Counted from the first letter of the stretch, positions 1 to 11,008 are shown. The stretch is 64,000 nucleotides of DNA from Aldrovandia affinis (GCA_029706075.1 JAINUG010000055.1:4100399-4164398), one strand, 5' to 3'. The notes: generated from the sequence alone by a model not told the origin. Made by a program: numbers and translations.

Positions 1-2164
1 CAAATAATTGTTTTCTCGAAAAATAAATATTGATATATTTATATTTATACCTGTCTGATAATGGTCAGTATTTTTTTCATTTAATATTACATGAAAAGCA
101 AAACAGAATATCCCAATACGATATTGTTTTCATTGGTCACTGTTCTCCATAGCTTCCTCATTGTCAAGAAACATTGTTTCAGTTATATGCTGTTAAACAC
201 TCTTTATTGTTTATTGAATTACAGTGAAGATATCAGGTATAATTTGCAGCTTTAATGTTTAGTACAAAATGTAGTCTGTATTTGCAATGTTAGCTTGCTG
301 GATTGATATGATGGATATGGTGCCTATAGTATGAATGTAGCTATGTAGCGGATTTGTTCAAACTGGGTAGATTGCTAGATAGCAACTATTTATATGGAGG
401 TTTTAGCCAGCAGTCCTTCACCTCCTACTGCCCATCAACAGTCAAGCTTTGTGTGTGGGTCCAAATGAAACTGCCTGACAGAAATGACCTAGCCAGCTAG
501 CTAAAGCTATCAACATATTTGTAGCTAAATGTATGTGTTACCATATCACATCTTCTAATCAAATCATAACTAATCTTTTAATATGAATATGGTACATGAA
601 ATGCTCTGACATACAGACACATTTGTTGACAAATTTTGCCCCTCTAGTTTAATATTCAACATAAAGCACAGCGTTATTTGATAAATGCTATTTATCGCGT
701 ATTCTGTTCTCGCTCAAAACGGATTACCAAGAATATTATGTCATGCCATGTAATTACATTTGTAGAATGGGTTTCATTACAGACAGTGAAAAATACATTT
801 AAAAGAAACAAATAAAAGAGGGAGGCAGAAAACCATGAATTACAAAGATGGCAACCCATTTGAATAGGCTTCAAAATCACTACACGTGAAGCAAGACGCA
901 AAGTCACAGTACCGATTTGTCGGCTCTACATAAAGGAGGCTGAAACCCATACCTCTAAACCATGATTACTCTCAACCCGTTTACAATTTACATTCCTTGA
1001 TTAAAAATCAAGCATTTCATTTGCTGAATAATCAATACCATACTATACAATAAGTATAGCTTCCCAATCTTATTTTTTGTTCATTGTTCTTTACATTACA
1101 ACATATTGCTGTATTTTCTTACATCTACAAATTATCTGACCTTGTGGATAAATGTACTCCTTACCCAAATTCTATTTTGACTAAATATTGACTTAATATC
1201 TATTAATCTGATCTGTGCACATCTGGCATTTTAATGCTCATGAAAAAGCTTTGTTTTCTAGGCTTTATTGCATGTTTCTCAAAGCTAGTACGCTACACAA
1301 TTATCAGAGGGATTAAAAGTGTAAAAGTGGAGCCAATTTTTTTAACTGATTCAGTTGATTTTTACTGAATTCAAAACCACTTATTTCTATCATTTCTACA
1401 TTCTCAAACATGATGTGAAGAAAGAGATCGCTATAACATGAGACATGATTAAGAGGAGGCTTTGTGATTACTCACTAATGGTTTAGTCAATGAATTGGCA
1501 GGCTTGTTAACTGAGCAAAGTACATGAAAACAGGCTGAGACCAATGGGCAGTTTAAAGTTAAGATTTCAGCCTCCTCTGTTCCCAGCTCACTGCTCACTG
1601 CTCGATATTCGTGGCTCAAGTCATGAAAATGAAGCACTGTGAAACTAAAGGGAGATTTTGTGTTGTAAATTGAATTGACTTTTTGTATGGAATGTCAGCA
1701 CAGTGGGTCCCAGCAGCAGCAGGTGCCTTTTCGTCACAGACTCCATCCAGAGCCCTCCGCAACGCCCGTCCCCGAGAGCTAGACTCCCAATCATGCCACG
1801 TTTCCCCCCGTCCTCACCCCCACCCCCGGTGCCCTGCCAACCGTCGTTTCACGTTAAATCATTAACCAATAATGGGTGGGAGAAAACATATAACATCACC
1901 GCGAACATTGGGGAAGAACACGCTTATTAACCTGCCAGCAGTCGGCTGGGCCGGCCAGACTATTCCAGCTCAAGGTTACAGACCGTGGATTGGACATATA
2001 GATCCCATGGCACTTATCCCATAGAGTAGGGGGTCAAATTCCCACATGGCTCTTTCAATCTGCCACCTGATGACCCGCCAGTTTAATTGGTTCAATAATT
2101 CCCTCCTCTCCACCTAAAGCTGATGTGTGGGTGAGCGTTCTGCAATAAAATGGCTGCCATGCAT
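1..2164. other. Intron 4 sequence, no recognised feature
   Basis: AT-rich intronic DNA downstream of exon 4 on the gene strand. I looked on the minus strand for exon 5 (the FDxYF...NNRRN...WFAE...WEENF region) and did not find it. A C-rich patch at about 1740-1830 is not recognisably repetitive or coding. Confidence 0.6.
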
Positions 2165-2169
2165 CACCC

Positions 2170-2425
2170 AGATGGGTTCCCGAAAGGTGCTATGTATGGT
2201 GCATGGTGAAGTATTTCTATCCTGATGGGAGTGGTCTTTTCAAGAAAGACAATGATGGACTTTCTCCTGGAAGAATGTTGTTGCATCCCTCCAGTAGAGT
2301 TACAGACACATGTAGAATCTATGCCAAAGCGCACTGAAGCTAGCTATTCTGGCAGCTCATGGTGGCCTAATGCCCTATTAAGACACTTTATATTGGTGTT
2401 TCCTTTGTTTTGGCAGTTACTTGTA
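2170..2425 (+). mobile_element. Tc1-like transposon remnant (3' half)
   Basis: Matches the right half of the elements at 4340 and 6585. It shares the stretch TTTCTATCCTGATGGGAGTGG, the block CACATGTAGAATCTATGCC, the phrase ATGCCCTATTAAGACACTTTA, and the terminal repeat TTTTGGCAGTTACTTGTA. The left end is lost, and small deletions break every reading frame. Confidence 0.75.
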
Positions 2426-2436
2426 TATTTGGTAGT

Positions 2437-2690
2437 AGTCGTAGAAGTAGTAACAGTGGCAGTAGTAATAGTAGCAGTAATAGTAGTATTAGTAGCAGTA
2501 GTAGTAGTATTAATATTAGTAGCAGTAATAGTAATAGTAGTAGCAGTAGTAGTAGTAGAAATAGTAATATTGGTCGTAGCCGCAGTAGTAGTAGCAATAG
2601 TAGTAGTAGTATCAATATTAGTAATATTAGTAGTAGTAACAGTAGTATTAGTAGTCACAGTAGCAGCATTAGCAATAGTAGTAGTATGAT
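2437..2690. repeat. Degenerate AGT/TAG trinucleotide repeat
   Basis: About 250 bases of imperfect AGT triplets with interspersed AAT and CAGT variants. They leave open frames on both strands (poly-Val/Ala/Ile, poly-Ser/Asn, poly-Thr) that are repeat artefacts. The repeat lies in intron 4, starting about 48 bases past the exon 4 donor on the gene strand. Confidence 0.9.
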
Positions 2691-2737
2691 TTGTATCATT
2701 ATAACATCATATTTATATATTATAACTGAAGCCTTAC

Positions 2738-2892
2738 CTTCTATGGTGGCTCTTTTGGGCAGGATGGTGATGGCTCCCACAGCTGCATCCTCCAGCTGAT
2801 TTATGGGGCTGTTTTTGGCCCCCCAGCTGTCTGACCCGATCCACAGGAAATGCCCTACACGATTGGCTCTTTTGCTGGCATTAAGAACTCCA
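2738..2892 (-). CDS. grm7: Group III mGluR exon 4 (ligand-binding domain)
   Basis: This 155-bp exon finishes the Arg codon split by intron 3, then reads [26 protein letters not shown], and ends [12 protein letters not shown] plus one base. The acceptor is attattttccag and the donor gtaagg, both good matches to consensus. The Asp and Lys of GSDSWGAK correspond to Asp312 and Lys317 of mGluR4, which contact glutamate in lobe 2. KRANRVGHF and RATIEG resemble GRM7, while GAK-SP and [11 protein letters not shown] resemble GRM6, so this exon alone does not settle the paralogue. Asn-Ala-Ser in VLNASK is a possible N-glycosylation site that I do not recall in mammalian relatives. A degenerate AGT repeat starts about 48 bases beyond the donor. 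Confidence 0.92.
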
Positions 2893-3589
2893 CTGGAAAA
2901 TAATTTCCACACAAAAAAAAAACACTCAACATTTGCTTAACTTAACTTTCTCTGCATTAGTTAGTGGGACTGTGCTATAATGGATGATGCTGTAATACAC
3001 ATTCATAATGCTAAATAGGCTTATTTACTGGTTCTCTCCAGTTGAAACCCAATTATCCTTCCTGGGATATGCTTATTGAAAGATAAACGTATTAATAAAT
3101 ACCCAGAGAAACAAGCTGTGTACAAGTTACTCGTTAGATTAAAAAACACTCTTGATTGCTATGAGAAATAAAACAGCTTAGTAAAAAAAAAGGCTGTATT
3201 CCCAAAAATGAATTAAGCCTGCCTCGACCTTATGTCTACAGTGAGGCATTTATTAACTTGTGTTCTTTAATAAGAATATATTGTTTTGTATAGGAAGTTT
3301 GCCAGCAGTACAGCACAAGGTGCTTCACAAAATACAATAAAAACAGGAGATATTAAAATAACGACAAGGTATTAAAATGGAAAGGAAATAAAAAGAGCAT
3401 AAAAAGAAAATAAATAAGATAATATAACAAAATAAAAAACATGAAACTTTAATGGAGCATCCTTGGCACAGGGTATGTCTCTGTAGCTGTTTTTAAGGCT
3501 AACATGGAGGATGAATTGATCCGGCCTAAGGCCTGTCTGAAGTATTGCAGTCTCTGCAGCCAATCCCTACCCTTCTGTATGGCTGGATG
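2893..3589. other. Intron 3, acceptor-proximal part
   Basis: AT-rich intron sequence between exon 4 and the minisatellite. The stretch at about 3300-3560 (GCACAAGGTGCTTCACAAAA followed by A-rich sequence) has the look of a LINE 3' end, but this is weak. No exon was recognised. Confidence 0.5.
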
Positions 3590-4080
3590 TAGATGTGGTT
3601 GTGCATCAGGTGTGTGGATGTGGATGTGGTTGAGCATCAGGTGTGTGGATGTGCGTTAGGTGTGTGGATATGGATGTGGATGTGCATGTGCTTTGGGTGA
3701 GTGGATGTGGATGTGGCTGTGCATCAGGTGTGTGGATGTAGATGTGGGTTAGGTGAGTGGATGTGGATGTAGGAGTGGATGTGGATGTAGATGTGCGGTA
3801 GGTGTGTGGATGTGGATGTGCTTTGGGTGAGTGGATGTGGATGCGGCTGTGCATCAGGTGTGTGGATGTGGATGTAGATGTGGGTTAGGTGAGTGGATGT
3901 GGATGTGGGTTAGGTGTGTGGATGTGGATGTGGGTTAGGTGTGTGGATGTGGGTTAGGTGTGTGGATGTGGATGTGGGTTAGGTGAGTGGATGTGGATGT
4001 GGCTGTGCATCAGCTGTGTGGATGTGGATATGGATGTGTGTCAGGTGTGTGGATGTGGATGTGGCTGTGCATGGCGTGTG
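3590..4080. repeat. GT-rich minisatellite adjoining the exon 3 splice donor
   Basis: Tandem array built from GTGGAT hexamers with inserted modules GTGCATCAG and GTGGGTTAG, giving variable composite units of roughly 24-40 bases. It ends about six bases from the exon 3 donor, so the 5' end of intron 3 on the gene strand is a CA-rich tract of CATCCA units. The GGGTTAG inserts are telomere-like only by chance of composition. Confidence 0.9.
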
Positions 4081-4086
4081 TCATAC

Positions 4087-4222
4087 CGAATGTCCTCATC
4101 GCTGGCGAAGATGATGACGGCCCGGGCGTGAACTGTGTTGATCAGGTGCCGGATGATCTTGTCGAAATCGGCCTGTTTGTGATCATGCGGGATTTTCAGG
4201 GATTGAGCGATACAGATCCCAC
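4087..4222 (-). CDS. grm7: Group III mGluR exon 3 (ligand-binding domain)
   Basis: This 136-bp exon was found by reading the minus strand. It continues exon 2 with [11 protein letters not shown], then a charged segment [15 protein letters not shown], then [13 protein letters not shown], and it ends inside an Arg codon. It is preceded by an acceptor with a T-run (tttttttccag) and followed by a gtatga donor. It covers the link between the two lobes of the ligand-binding domain; the Cys of CIAQS is a conserved cysteine of the family. DFDKII is GRM7-like, but the segment after KIP is two residues shorter than in mammalian GRM7 and matches the length in GRM4, GRM6 and GRM8. [11 protein letters not shown] departs from the usual LLxTPNxRAV. 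A GT-rich minisatellite begins right beside the donor. The exon has no stop in frame and looks functional. Confidence 0.9.
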
Positions 4223-4339
4223 CTGGAAAAAAAATTAAGCATTTTCAGGATCCTGGTCAAGATATAGTTGAAAGCCCTTCCCATACTTCCGAACACATTC
4301 AAGAATAGCAACATGAATATAGCATATAATGATATACAA

Positions 4340-4811
4340 TACAGGTAACTGCCAAAATTAAAAAAAACACTTGAGTAAATCAAGGGTTCTGGCAGCTCTG
4401 TTATGGTGTGGGGTGCATTTTCCAAAGCCATTCTGAGTGACCACCTTCATCCTCTGGTAATGCATTTCTATCCTGATGGGAGTGGTCTCTTCCAGGATGA
4501 CTATACAACGGGATGACCATGCCCCCCCATCCGCAGGGCACAAGTGGTCACTGAACGGTTTTATGAGCATGAAAACGATGTAAATCATATGCCATGGCCG
4601 TCTCAGTCACAAGATCTCAACCCAATTGAACACTTATGGGAGACTCTGGAGCGGCCCATGAGAAGAGTGGTGTTAAATTACTCCAGTAAAGTTCCAGACA
4701 CCTGCAGAAACTATGCCAAGGCGCATTGAAGCAGTTCTGGCAGTTCGTTGTGTCCTAATGCCCTATTAAGACACTTTATGCTGGTGTTTCCTTTATTTTG
4801 GCAGTTACCTA
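4340..4811 (+). mobile_element. Non-autonomous Tc1-like element
   Basis: Bounded by inverted ends TACAGGTAACTGCCAAAAT and TTTATTTTGGCAGTTACCTA at TA dinucleotides. The inside is a shrunken transposase gene: reading through its frameshifts gives the SSVMVWG motif region, GHPHHP-like remnants, VTERFYEHENDVNHMPWPSQS, then DLNPIEHLWETLE, which carries the last Glu of a DD34E triad. At about 470 bp it lacks most of the catalytic core, so it can only have moved with enzyme supplied in trans. Confidence 0.85.
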
Positions 4812-5307
4812 TAGCATATAATGTTATAAAATATAATTTTTTTTCATTATAAATAATTTTTCATTGGGTTTCTTTTTTTACCAAACATTTCATATTTTTG
4901 TGACTACAAGAACTGTATTAGAGAACTGAGAGAGTCTGGCGCCAGTACAGAAGCAGACAAATTGTCCCATTGTATATACAGAGATATTAATTATACATGG
5001 AGCCATTTATGAAACATGAAACATTTATTAACATTCAAGATGATCAAGCTCTGTTGTCTGTTCAAAGAGAATATTTCTTCTGAAGACGTATAAGGAGAAT
5101 AACAGCCAGAATTATTGTACTCCATAGCATATAGCCTAGCATGTATAGAATTGTATAATACTAGCAGTTTTTTGTTGTCAGGTTAATTGCAAGTGAACAA
5201 GACTCGGCTATTTTGTGAATTGCTTTATTTTTCTAGGTATTCTCTTATTGAAGTGATCCTCAATTGCGAAAACACAACAGGCCCTGCTTTGACAGGGCAA
5301 ACGCGGT
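4812..5307. other. Intronic spacer, no recognised feature
   Basis: AT-rich sequence between two transposon-derived elements. No coding or RNA signal seen. Confidence 0.5.
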
Positions 5308-5464
5308 CCGTGAACCAAGGCCGAAACGACCATATATATTGGGGGGGACACATCCCCCCCAATATTCAGATATGCTCAAAATGTCCCCCAATATATAGCC
5401 TAGCTGATTTTTTTTTAAATGTCCCCCCCAATGTTGACTCCATGGTTACGGCCTTGCCGTGAAC
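5308..5464. mobile_element. 141-bp MITE with 8-bp target duplication
   Basis: The element occupies 5316-5456. It starts CAAGGCCGAAAC and ends GTTACGGCCTTG, forming short inverted ends, and it contains runs of GGGGGGG and CCCCCCC that can pair. It is flanked by perfect direct repeats CCGTGAAC at 5308-5315 and 5457-5464. An 8-bp duplication points to hAT- or P-like transposases; the CAAGG end does not decide between them. Confidence 0.85.
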
Positions 5465-6584
5465 GCATGTGGAGCTAAGTGCAAAGAGACTGGGCTCACG
5501 CTGACTGTTGAAGGGGTGACCATGCACTGGCCAACCAGGGCATCTTCCACATCCCGTTTAAATGTGTCACTTATCTGTACTTTTGTATTGCCTCCACAAA
5601 ATAATCAATAAATCTATATCTTTCTCATAATCGCCCCTATAAAGTACTCGGGTATTGCTGGCACATGGTTGCAAATCTGTTAAAACATCACAGAGCCGAG
5701 TGTTTGTGCCAATCCACAGCCCCAAACAAATGACACTGCACCTGTTTCACCCATCCAGCACAAGAACTAAAAACTGGGATTAAAACGCTAACCTCTGTAC
5801 TAACGCCATTTCATGCACTTACTGATCTGCACTGGCGAGGGCTGCGTTTGTTCGAGTGCCGAGCTTTTTTGCATTGTCGAAATAGGGCTGAATCTCTTGG
5901 TCAAGAAGTGGTGACCCTCAAAAAACAATTACCCATTTTCACTTTTCAATGACCTTAGCCTAGATTCACGTTACTGGTTTTCGGAACGAAAAACTGTTGC
6001 GTGTCATGAATACATTACATTTGAAATGCGTTATTCTAATTGAAGGGAGGGGAAAGGGAAAAAAAGGACAAAACAGATTGAATTTGGGCTGCGCTACATT
6101 ATAAATCACTGAAGACAAAGAAAGAAAAGAAAAAAAACATAGCACAAACATCCTAAAACATAAAAGGGTCAATAATAAATAATAATAACCCTAACCGACA
6201 TGGACAGAAAGGGACACGTTGAACAGAGACTATTCACTAGGGCATTTCCTAAACGCATTAACTCCATCCTCAAGCATTCTTCACCCGGTATACGTTATGC
6301 CCCAATGATTTATTTGTCTGTCAGTACCAGTGTCCCTGCTATAAAGAATCATTCCCTTTAACACAACAGTGGCACCTTCGTGAGCGCAGACTCAGAAAAT
6401 CAGAAAACCAATAAAGTTAAATACATAAACGGGCCGAAACCCTATCTGCCTGATGCTGACTGCAGGCATCAGTAGCCCGGTGGTGCAGGTTCGGCTCCTG
6501 CTCCCGATGGATAAAAATGGTGCTTCTGTGCGCATTACTTATAATATGCAACCAGTAACTCCATGCTGGGACTGCATTGGAACA
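5465..6584. other. Intronic spacer, no recognised feature
   Basis: Mixed-composition sequence with no recognised repeat, exon or RNA gene on either strand. Confidence 0.5.
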
Positions 6585-7130
6585 TACATATAACTGCCAA
6601 AATAAAGGTAACACCAACATTATATTAAACACCCAGTATATTAAAAGGGCCACCACGAGCTGGCAGAACTTCAATGCCCAGCTTCAATGCCCCTTGGCAT
6701 AAATTCTACAAGTGTCTGGAACTGGGATGCAACACCATTCTTCCACGAGAAATTCCATCATTTGGTGTTTTGTTGATGGTGGTGGAAAACGCTGTCTCAG
6801 GCGCCACTCTAGAATCTCCCGTAAGTGTTCAATTGGGTTGAGATCTGGTGACTGAGACAGCCATGGCATTTGCCAGGGCATGGTTTACATCATTTTCATG
6901 CTCATTAGACCATTCAGTGACCACTGTGGATGGGGCATTGTCAGGATAGAAATGCTTCACCATAGGATGAAGGCGATCACTCAGAATGGCTTTGTATTTA
7001 TTGCCACTTACCTTGCCCTCTAAGGGGTTGAGTGGACCTAAACCATGACAGGAAAGTGCACCCCACACCATAACAGAGCCGCCAGAACCCTTAATTTAAA
7101 GTGTTTCTTTTATTTTGGAACTTACCTGTA
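6585..7130 (-). mobile_element. Non-autonomous Tc1-like element
   Basis: About 546 bp with ends TACATATAACTGCCAAAAT and TTATTTTGGAACTTACCTGTA at TA sites, the same family as the copy at 4340 but inserted in the opposite direction. On the minus strand it keeps VMVWGALSCHG, GNKYKAILSD, TVVTEW-NEHENDVNHA and NPIEHLREILEWRLRQRFPPPSTKHQ fragments of the transposase. Frameshifts and the missing N-terminal half make it inactive. Confidence 0.87.
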
Positions 7131-8163
7131 TATATAATCCAACACCTGGATATATTTAAAGCACATGTTGCATCAATGCAAGTGCACCCCCAGGTCTGGA
7201 CATTGTGTTTGAATGCATTCTGACAACCACATGCTACACGGTCCATCGGGCGGCTTGACGGGCATGCCGCGCCCCTGCAGTGAAACCCATCCGTCAACAA
7301 GCATCACGGCCAACTGATGCCTCCGAGCTCAGACACGAACCTCAGCACTCCTGACCCTTCTGCTGAACTCGTATGATTGAATTGATCTGTCAACTGACGT
7401 TAACTGACCAATTAGATTCCCCCCTGAAGCAGGTCACCGGGCAAGTCTGAGCTGGGACAGAGTGACAAAGATAGACCCGGCAGGTAAAATAAATAAATAA
7501 ATAAATATATAAATAAATAATAATGAATCCTTCTGGCCATGGAATTCACAATAATGGAAAATCGTCTCATTTTGAAAATGCCTGCCCCCTCCGTCTTTGT
7601 GCGTTGTGTCATCCATGGAAGCATTTTTTTCCCCCCTTTGTTTTCCCTCCACTGTGTGTCTCCCATCTCTCCAGTTGGTGAACTGTGAAAATGAAGCACT
7701 GTACTAAGGACTCTTTCAATGCAAACGGCTGAATGTCCCTCTGTCCCTCTCTGTCCCTCGACCCGTGCCAAGAAGGAGCCGGAAGCAAAGCCGAGTGCGC
7801 GGTCACACAGGCGGCTTTGTCGGTCTCCCCCTTTTTAAAATTCGGCCCAGGAAAGCGAAGCAAAAAAGACGAGCGAAAGTCGCCGATGTCTGTTGGCGGA
7901 GGAGCTAGCCTCCATCAGGAAGCCCAGTGCAGCGCTGGAGAGCTCCCGCTAGCGAGTTCAGGAAGTGAGATGTCCCCTGAGACCAGATTGCCTGGCTGGG
8001 TGTACACAATCTGGTCAGCTTGGTCTTTGCTTCGGTCTGGATCCAACTCAGGGGAAAAAACTCTCACAAATATTGTATAAAACCAAGATTTTCATACTTT
8101 GTCAATACGGTTGTATGAAAAGACAACAGTGTGCACACTATATTATTAATATATTGAACTGAG

Positions 8164-8164
<1 letters not shown>
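7131..8164. other. Intronic spacer with a short AAAT repeat
   Basis: An AAAT-type microsatellite lies at 7487-7523. The region 7735-7935 is richer in CpG than its surroundings. No exon recognised. Confidence 0.5.

Positions 8165-8196
<32 letters not shown>
8165..8196. repeat. TA microsatellite
   Basis: Sixteen perfect TA dinucleotides. Confidence 0.95.
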
Positions 8197-8197
<1 letters not shown>

Positions 8198-8819
8198 TGT
8201 TATCCTCCTACGCCTTCACAACAGCCAGCTAATTTCAGTGTTTACTGGCTTTATAAAACCATCTACCACAGACAAACCTCAGAGCAGAGTTAGGCATCTG
8301 AAACAGGTGAGTGAAATTTATAGGTGAGTGAGTAAAATTAGATTTGAGCAGCATATCTTCCATCTGTTTTATATTGTCTGGATAGAAATACAGGGTAATA
8401 TTCAGCTAAAATATTACGCAAAATGCACATTAAATCTTCTACTAAATTGTCTTACTTTCTTGCTTATTGTGCTGTGCCACTGTCTTTGTCTGGAATAACG
8501 ATCACTGCCTGTCTGACAACGTGAGCGGGGTGAACTGGTTATAACCAGCTCTAACGGGCTGAAAGAGTGACATAATACACAGTATCGCAATACTTCATGG
8601 GGCAAAATGGTTTATTTAACCAAGGAATCAATACATATTATGAATATACCCCCTGCTGTTTCTAGTTCATGCCTATATTGGTTGTGTATTTAGATCAGGC
8701 GGATACAATTCTACCCTTTCGCAGGAAGTGGGAGGCGAGACACCATTCAGATGATGATCTGGCTTTGCCGAAAAGGTCACTTTATGAGTCCAGAGACAGG
8801 GAACACTTTGATTGTGAGT

Positions 8820-8960
8820 AAGTATATAAGCATGCTCTCCTCCGAAACCGGTGACATCAGCCGCCGCTTCTTTTCACACCTTGGCCTACGAGTTAACATC
8901 GCACAGACGTGAGTCGGAGTAAGACACTTCATGTGCAGGTTTATACTGGGAGACTGGGCC
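8820..8960 (-). repeat. Antisense SINE-like fragment beside the 48-bp array
   Basis: Shares CTCTCCTCC, then TGACATCAGCCGCCGCTTCTT-like text, then ATCGCACAGACGTGAGTCGG with the copies at about 31510-31600 and 36925-36990. It joins directly to the 48-bp minisatellite. I do not know the family name. Confidence 0.65.
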
Positions 8961-10103
8961 AGTCTTAACAGGACAGTGGGGCTCATCCACACACTAGAAC
9001 AGTGCCTTAACAGCATGCAGACCGTGGGGCTCATCCACACACGAGAACAGTGCCTTAACAGCATGCAGACCGTGGGGCTCATCCACACACTAGAACAGTG
9101 CCTTAACAGCATGCAGACCGTGGGGCTCATCTACACACTAGAACAGTGCCTTAACAGCATGCAGACCGTGGGGCTCATCTACACACTAGAACAGTGCCTT
9201 AACAGGATGCAGACTGTGGGGCTCATCCACACACTAGAACAGTGCCTTAACAAGATGCAGACCGTGGGGCTCATCCACACACTAGGACAGTGCCTAAACA
9301 GGATGCAGACTGTGGGGCTCATCCACACACTAGAACAGTGCCTTAACAGGATGCAGACCGTGGGGCTCATCCACACACTAGAACAGTGCCTTAACAAGAT
9401 GCAGACCGTGGGGCTCATCCACGCACTAGAACAGTGCCTTAACAAGATGCAGAACGTGGGACTCATCCACACACTAGAACAGTGCCTTAACAGCATGCAG
9501 ACCGTGGGGCTCATCTACACACTAGAACAGTGCCTTAACAGGATGCAGACCGTGGGGCTCATCCACACACTAGAACAGTGCCTTAACAGGATGCAGACTG
9601 TGGGGCTCATCTACACACTAGAACAGTGCCTTAACAAGATGCAGAACGTGGGACTCATCCACACACTAGAACAGTGCCTTAACAGGATGCAGACCGTGGG
9701 ACTCATACACACACTAGAACAGTGCCTTAACAGGATGCAGACCATGGGGCTCATCCACACACTAGAACAGTACCTAAACAGGATACAGACTGTGGGGCTT
9801 ATCCACACACTAGAACAGTGCCTTAACAGGATGCAGACCGTGGGACTTATGCACACACTAGAACAGTGCCTAAACAGGATACAGACTGTGGGGCTTATCC
9901 ACACACTAGAACAGTGCCTTAACAGGACAGTGGGGCTCATCCACACACTAGAACAGTGCCTTAACAAGATGCAGAACGTGGGACTCATCCACACACTAGA
10001 ACAGTGCCTTAACAGGATGCAGACCGTGGGGCTCATCCACACACTAGAACAGTGCCTTAACAGGATGCAGACCATGGGGCTCATCCACACACTAGAACAG
10101 TAT
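8961..10103. repeat. 48-bp minisatellite, 24 copies
   Basis: Twenty-four tandem copies of a 48-base unit containing GGGGCTCATCCACACACTAG and AACAGTGCCTTAACAGGATG. Because 48 is divisible by three, both strands stay open: plus gives a 399-codon frame repeating MQTVGLIHTLEQCLNR, minus gives VWMSPTVCILLRHCSS. Neither has a start context, signal or family match, so I read it as non-coding. Unit variants recur in groups (AGAACGTGGGACTC follows AACAAGATGC three times), which suggests block duplication. One unit (about 9927) lacks 9-12 bases. A second array of the same unit lies at 31601. Confidence 0.95.
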
Positions 10104-10663
10104 ATTAGCTGGTTGGGAAAATTGAATTAAAACAGAAACATTATTTGTTTCCCCACAGTGAATTAGCCTTGAATTTAAGGGTAGTCAGGAAGTGCTGCTA
10201 CACATAGTGAAACAGGAGAAGGTGAATACATTGAGCAAGTGTGTGCACTGAAATGTGAAATGTGTTCCTCGAGCAACAAGAGTACGCTTCATCTACAGCC
10301 TTATGAAAATTACCTTGACCTTTTTTTTTACTTCAACATTTTAAACCATAAAAGAATAGTTCCATGCTGGAAATAACAGTAATTCATTCTGCCTCCTGTC
10401 CTATATGCAACTTCTGCTGCCTCCTAAATGCCACACGCTGTCTGAGGAAATCATTTGAGAAGTAGCCCCGATTCTGCACTCTTGGGCAGTGGGAATTTCT
10501 TGAGAGTTGAAGGAAAATCTTTTTAGAAAGTGACTCACACAAAGAAATGGAAGCAATGTGTCTAAGCCGCTGAGATGGCCCATAAGGTCAGTGCTCATTC
10601 TACTTTGTGTGGCATGACGTAATTAGAGGCATAAGTACATTCAACTTTTTTTTTAATGCTGTT
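10104..10663. other. Intronic spacer, no recognised feature
   Basis: No recognised repeat or exon between the minisatellite and the antisense SINE pair. Confidence 0.5.
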
Positions 10664-11007
10664 TGTTTCAGATTTTTTCCCCGTTTTTCTCCCAATTTGT
10701 TAGCCAATTGTATTCTATTTCTTTTGATTCGCCCTCCCCCACAAGCCCCCCGCCCATCACTATGGGTCAAGCTAATACCGCGAGGCCGGCAATGATCCGC
10801 CTCCTCCGAGACGGAACTCACCCCCCTATTTTACAGGGACGCCCTTCACGCTTCTCTGTAAGCTCGTGCCGGCTCTCCCTCTCTCCTCCCCCTGGGGCAG
10901 ACAGCCAACCACCACCCCCAATCGGGCCTACCGGCCAGAGTCGGGCTGGCGCAGCCGGTTTTCGAACCACGGGCTAATGCTTTGACCGCTACGCCACCCG
11001 AGGCCCC
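10664..11007 (-). mobile_element. tRNA-headed SINE, antisense
   Basis: On the minus strand the head reads GGGGCCTCGGGTGGCGTAGC, with an A-box-like GGTGGCGTAGCGG and a B-box-like GGTTCGAAAACC about 30 bases later, as in RNA polymerase III promoters of tRNA-derived SINEs. The body contains CTGTCTGCCCCAGGGG, and the tail (left side here) reads AAATTGGGAGAAAAACGGGG. Related body or tail pieces occur at 18060 and 57905. Confidence 0.75.
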
Positions 11008-11008
11008 T

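Noticed and set aside
1..2700. Exon 5 of the receptor
   Set aside because: The expected WFAE...WEENF region is not found on the minus strand; it must lie outside the window.
2225..2799. Open frames rich in Val, Ser/Asn or Thr
   Set aside because: They read through a degenerate AGT repeat and a Tc1 remnant.
3890..3985. GGGTTAGG motifs suggesting interstitial telomere sequence
   Set aside because: They are isolated within longer GTGGAT-based units and never occur as tandem TTAGGG.
8931..10130. 399-codon open frame repeating a 16-residue unit
   Set aside because: It follows from a 48-bp tandem repeat with no stop in the unit; the opposite strand is open too. No signal peptide, splice or family evidence, and the frame begins in SINE-like sequence.
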